Source: Pseudomonas sp. ok272 (GTDB taxonomy: Bacteria > Pseudomonadota > Gammaproteobacteria > Pseudomonadales > Pseudomonadaceae). From it: a stretch of 64,000 bases of DNA. The stretch's first letter is position 1. Each line of letters starts with the position of its first letter. The notes beneath the pieces are model-generated. The model was not told where the DNA came from, did not search any database, and was given only the letters and a program-made list of their open reading frames with translations. Location of the stretch: the NCBI RefSeq assembly GCF_900109995.1, contig NZ_FOCB01000001.1, positions 124,001 through 188,000 on the forward strand. Direction: 5' to 3'. This document shows, piece after piece, positions 60,977 to 64,000 of this stretch. The translations under genes were made by a program, and so were the position numbers.

Positions 60977-61138
60977 CCCTGTGGGCGCGAGCCTGCTCGC
61001 GAAGGGGCCGCATCAGTCGACACTTACGTAGCTTGACACTCTGCTTTCGCGAGCAGGCTCGCTCCCACGGGTTTTGCGCCGATCACGTTCTATGTGCTCG
61101 CGCAAATCCATTGTGGGAGCGAGCCTGCTCGCGAAGAG
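60977..61138. repeat. REP cluster upstream of the VUT gene
   Basis: Three REP units: GCGAGCCTGCTCGCGAAGG (about 60988), TTCGCGAGCAGGCTCGCTCC (about 61046) and GTGGGAGCGAGCCTGCTCGC (about 61113). The first two form a doublet. The stretch holds no gene. Confidence 0.88.
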
Positions 61139-61206
61139 GTTCTTGGCGACGACATCACTTTAATTGTGAAGTACCCTGTCGCCCTTATTCACAGGTCCTT
61201 CGCCCC

Positions 61207-61674
61207 ATGCTCTTCCTGATTGCCTATATCAGCAGTGTCGTGCTGATCAACTACGCCTTTTCCACCGCGCCACACCTGGACATCATTTGGTCGGCCTGGG
61301 GTGGCCTGGTATTTGTCCTGCGCGACATGGTGCAGATCCGCTTCGGTCACGGCGCGATCATTGCCATGCTGGCCGCGCTGGTGCTGTCGTACCTGACCTC
61401 CGACCCGTCCATTGCCCTGGCCAGCGCCACGGCGTTCGCGGTGTCCGAGTGCATCGACTGGCTGGTGTTCAGCATCACCAAGCGCCCGTTGCATGACCGC
61501 CTGTGGATCAGTTCGGCGCTGAGCATCCCGCTGGATACCTTTATCTTCTTCGGCATGATCGATGCGCTGACGCCGGGCGTGATCCTCACGGCCCTGGGCT
61601 CCAAGTTCGCCGGTGTCACCGCCGTGTGGCTGATCATGGCCTGGCGCTTGCGCAAGCAGGCTGTGGCCAACTGA
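61207..61674 (+). CDS. VUT-family membrane protein (YhhQ-like)
   Basis: This inner-membrane protein of 155 residues, with about five membrane segments, is of the VUT/YhhQ type: [38 protein letters not shown], then [21 protein letters not shown]. YhhQ is a queuosine-precursor transporter in E. coli; this one is shorter, so transport of preQ0/preQ1 is only a suggestion. ATG 61207. Confidence 0.75.
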   Translation: MLFLIAYISSVVLINYAFSTAPHLDIIWSAWGGLVFVLRDMVQIRFGHGAIIAMLAALVLSYLTSDPSIALASATAFAVSECIDWLVFSITKRPLHDRLWISSALSIPLDTFIFFGMIDALTPGVILTALGSKFAGVTAVWLIMAWRLRKQAVAN

Positions 61675-61774
61675 AGCCAAACCCCGCGGTTCATGTAAAA
61701 TGCCGCGCTTTCTCCCCCGGGAAGCGCTTGTTGCGCGCTGTCCCTCGATGATCCGCTCCTTTGAGGACCTTCAG

Positions 61775-62956
61775 ATGACTCGTATCGGAACTCCATTGTC
61801 GCCAACCGCGACCCGCGTATTGCTGTGTGGCTGTGGTGAGTTGGGCAAGGAAGTGGTGATCGAACTGCAACGCCTGGGCGTTGAAGTGATTGCCGTGGAC
61901 CGTTACGCCAACGCCCCGGCCATGCAAGTGGCCCACCGCAGCCATGTGATCAACATGCTCGACGGTGCCGCGCTGCGTGCGGTGATCGAAGCCGAGAAGC
62001 CGCACTTCATCGTGCCGGAAATCGAAGCCATCGCGACCGCCACCCTGGTGGAACTGGAGGCTGAAGGCTTCACCGTGATCCCGACCGCCCGTGCCGCGCA
62101 GTTGACCATGAACCGTGAAGGCATCCGTCGCCTGGCCGCTGAAGAGCTGGACCTGCCGACCTCGCCGTACCACTTTGCCGACACCTTCGAGGACTACAGC
62201 CGCGCGGTTCAAGACCTCGGCTTCCCGTGCGTGGTCAAGCCGGTCATGAGTTCCTCGGGCAAGGGCCAGAGCCTGCTGCGCAGCGCCGATGACGTGCAAA
62301 AAGCCTGGGACTACGCCCAGGAAGGCGGACGTGCGGGCAAGGGCCGGGTGATCATCGAAGGTTTTATCGACTTCGACTACGAAATCACCTTGCTCACCGT
62401 GCGTCATGTCGGCGGCACCACGTTCTGTGCGCCGGTCGGCCATCGCCAGGAGAAGGGCGATTACCAGGAGTCGTGGCAGCCGCAAGCGATGAGCCCGATT
62501 GCCCTGGCCGAGTCCGAGCGCGTGGCCAAGGCGGTGACCGAAGCCCTGGGTGGCCGTGGCCTGTTCGGCGTCGAGCTGTTCATCAAAGGTGATCAGGTGT
62601 GGTTCAGCGAAGTCTCGCCGCGTCCGCACGACACGGGCCTGGTGACCCTGATTTCCCAGGACCTGTCGCAGTTCGCCCTGCATGCGCGGGCGATCCTCGG
62701 CTTGCCGATCCCGCTGATCCGTCAGTTCGGTCCATCGGCGTCGGCGGTGATCCTGGTGGAAGGGCAGTCGACCCAGACCGCGTTCGCCAACCTGGGCGCT
62801 GCACTGAGCGAGCCAGACACCGCACTGCGCCTGTTCGGCAAGCCGGAAGTGAACGGCCAGCGCCGCATGGGCGTGGCATTGGCGCGGGATGAGTCGATTG
62901 AAGCCGCTCGTGCCAAGGCGACCCGTGCGGCCCAGGCTGTGGTGGTCGAGCTGTAA
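61775..62956 (+). CDS. purT: Formate-dependent GAR transformylase PurT
   Basis: This ATP-grasp enzyme converts GAR to FGAR using formate and ATP, 393 residues, a folate-free alternative to Pur[36 protein letters not shown] starts the N-domain. ATP-grasp loops [13 protein letters not shown] and [16 protein letters not shown] are intact. ATG 61775 has GAGGA upstream; TAAAAT at 61696-61701 may be the -10 box. Confidence 0.96.
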   Translation: MTRIGTPLSPTATRVLLCGCGELGKEVVIELQRLGVEVIAVDRYANAPAMQVAHRSHVINMLDGAALRAVIEAEKPHFIVPEIEAIATATLVELEAEGFTVIPTARAAQLTMNREGIRRLAAEELDLPTSPYHFADTFEDYSRAVQDLGFPCVVKPVMSSSGKGQSLLRSADDVQKAWDYAQEGGRAGKGRVIIEGFIDFDYEITLLTVRHVGGTTFCAPVGHRQEKGDYQESWQPQAMSPIALAESERVAKAVTEALGGRGLFGVELFIKGDQVWFSEVSPRPHDTGLVTLISQDLSQFALHARAILGLPIPLIRQFGPSASAVILVEGQSTQTAFANLGAALSEPDTALRLFGKPEVNGQRRMGVALARDESIEAARAKATRAAQAVVVEL

Positions 62957-62969
62957 ACCGAGGCGCGTC

Positions 62970-63052
62970 CATTCGCGAGCAGGCTCGCTCCCACAGTTGA
63001 CCGCGGTGAACACCAGGTCAGTGTGGGAGCGAGACCGGCTTGCCGGCGAAGC
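62970..63052. repeat. REP pair between purT and the MFS gene
   Basis: TCGCGAGCAGGCTCGCTCCC (from about 62974) and, in the other sense, GTGGGAGCGAGACCGGCTTGCC (from about 63022). The second arm is of the mixed type also seen at 29655. Confidence 0.82.
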
Positions 63053-63063
63053 CTTTGCTTTGC

Positions 63064-64000
63064 TTAGGCGACCTTGTTCAGGTCGTTGTCCCGCGTCTCT
63101 TTCAGGCACAGCACCGCAATCAAACTGAGCAACGCTGCCGCCGACACATACCCGCCGACATAACTCAGCCCACCCATCGCCACCAGTTTGGTCGCGAAAA
63201 ACGGTGCGGCCGACGCCCCGACAATCCCACCCAGGTTATACGCCGCCGACGCGCCGGTATAACGCACGCGGGTCGGGAACAGTTCCGGCAACAGCGCGCC
63301 CATCGGGGCGAATGTCACGCCCATCAGGAACAACTCCAGGCACAGGAACAGGGCCACGGCCCAGGTCGAGCCGTGGGTCAGCAACGGTTCCATGGTGAAG
63401 CCCGAGAGAATCGCCAGTATCGCCCCGACAATCAGCACCGGCTTGCGGCCATAACGGTCACTGGCCAAGGCGGCCAACGGCGTCGCGGCGCCCATGAACA
63501 GTACGGCAAAGCACAGCAGCGCGAGGAAGGTTTCGCGGCTGTAGCCCAGCGTCGTGACCCCGTAGCTCAGGGAAAACGCGGTGGTGATGTAGAACAGCGC
63601 ATAGCACACCACCATCGCCGCCGCGCCCAGCAGCACCTGCAACCAATGTCCGCTGAACAGCTCCACCAGCGGCACTTTCACCGGTTTCTCTTTGGCGACT
63701 GAGTTGGCGAATACGGGGGTTTCGTGCAGTTTCAGGCGCGCATACAAGCCGACCATCACCAGCGCAGCGCTGAGCAGGAACGGAATGCGCCAGCCCCAGC
63801 TGCGGAACTGTTCGTCGTTCAGGTTCAACGCCAGGATCAGGAACAGTCCGTTGGCCGCCAGGAAGCCAATGGAGGGCCCCAACTGCGGGAACATGCCGAA
63901 CCAGGCACGCTTGCCCTTGGGGGCGTTCTCCGTGGCGAGCAATGCCGCGCCGCCCCATTCCCCGCCCAGGCCCAGGCCTTGGCCAAAGCGCAGCACACAG
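63064..64000 (-). CDS. MFS transporter, metabolite:H+ symporter type (N-terminus off window)
   Basis: This is the C-terminal part (about 311 residues) of a major-facilitator protein of the MHS (metabolite:proton symporter) subfamily. The frame is open to the right edge. RFGQGLGLGGEWGGAALLATENAP is the family signature, and ASDRYGRKPVLIVGA is the repeat of the MFS motif A. Six or more hydrophobic helices are seen. The substrate cannot be told; relatives move proline/betaine, citrate, shikimate or alpha-ketoglutarate. Confidence 0.88.
   Translation of the reverse strand, partial: CVLRFGQGLGLGGEWGGAALLATENAPKGKRAWFGMFPQLGPSIGFLAANGLFLILALNLNDEQFRSWGWRIPFLLSAALVMVGLYARLKLHETPVFANSVAKEKPVKVPLVELFSGHWLQVLLGAAAMVVCYALFYITTAFSLSYGVTTLGYSRETFLALLCFAVLFMGAATPLAALASDRYGRKPVLIVGAILAILSGFTMEPLLTHGSTWAVALFLCLELFLMGVTFAPMGALLPELFPTRVRYTGASAAYNLGGIVGASAAPFFATKLVAMGGLSYVGGYVSAAALLSLIAVLCLKETRDNDLNKVA

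Noticed and set aside
61140..61206. A preQ1 riboswitch ahead of the VUT gene
   Set aside because: The leader can pair (CCTGT/ACAGG, TGTGAA/TTCACA) but matches no preQ1 class I know.

Overview
The window is a 64 kb piece of a Pseudomonas chromosome, most likely of the P. fluorescens group. This rests on high G+C, gene content and gene order that match known Pseudomonas blocks (D-arginine catabolism, aap transporter, valS-holC-pepA-lptFG, lepAB-rnc-era-recO-pdxJ, mltF/purL), and many GTGGGAGCGAG-type REP palindromes between genes. No rRNA, tRNA, CRISPR array, prophage or complete insertion sequence was seen.

Layout. 1-6.9 kb: end of moaE, a periplasmic amino-acid-binding protein, the dauB-dauA-dauR D-arginine operon, rhlB and a carboxylesterase. 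7.3-11.5 kb: the four-gene aapJQMP amino-acid ABC transporter. 11.6-14.5 kb: an mqsRA toxin-antitoxin pair, then a GntR regulator coupled to a CynX/NimT-type exporter. 14.5-25.0 kb: the main accessory island. It is a chaperone-usher operon with seven DUF1120 pilin-like subunits, one chaperone and one usher. It diverges from a REC-Hpt phosphorelay protein and an RcsB-like response regulator. A 13-base G/C homopolymer lies in the shared intergenic region. 25.1-31.2 kb: small housekeeping genes (SnoaL-like, GIY-YIG, GST-like, glutaredoxin, NdpA, HU, RlmF) and a dense field of repeats, including a 145-bp element with perfect 18-bp terminal repeats and a 10-bp target duplication. 31.3-52.4 kb: core genes valS, holC, pepA, lptF, lptG, lepA, lepB, rnc, era, recO, pdxJ, mltF, purL. 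52.5-58.2 kb: one 1910-residue dermonecrotic-type (DUF6543) toxin with two tandem TIKI/PMT-like domains. 58.3-64 kb: an L,D-transpeptidase-like protein, two Nudix hydrolases, a gamma-carbonic anhydrase, a DUF1289 protein, a VUT-family membrane protein, purT and a partial MFS transporter.

How the genes work together. A matching dyad (GTCCA-N3-TGGAC and a one-mismatch copy) lies upstream of both dauB and the binding-protein gene, which suggests joint control of D-arginine uptake and oxidation by DauR. In the fimbrial island every subunit has a donor-strand-like N-terminus with a GK/GQ step before the first Cys, or a variant of it, and a C-terminus ending in Tyr-Leu. The poly-C tract sits just upstream of a possible -10 box, and motifs resembling RcsB half-sites lie upstream of the tract. 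Together these suggest a phase-variable surface fimbria controlled by an RcsB-type phosphorelay whose kinase is not in the window.

Starts were chosen from ribosome-binding sites and family lengths. Locus numbers quoted for P. aeruginosa PAO1 are from memory. No database search was run.
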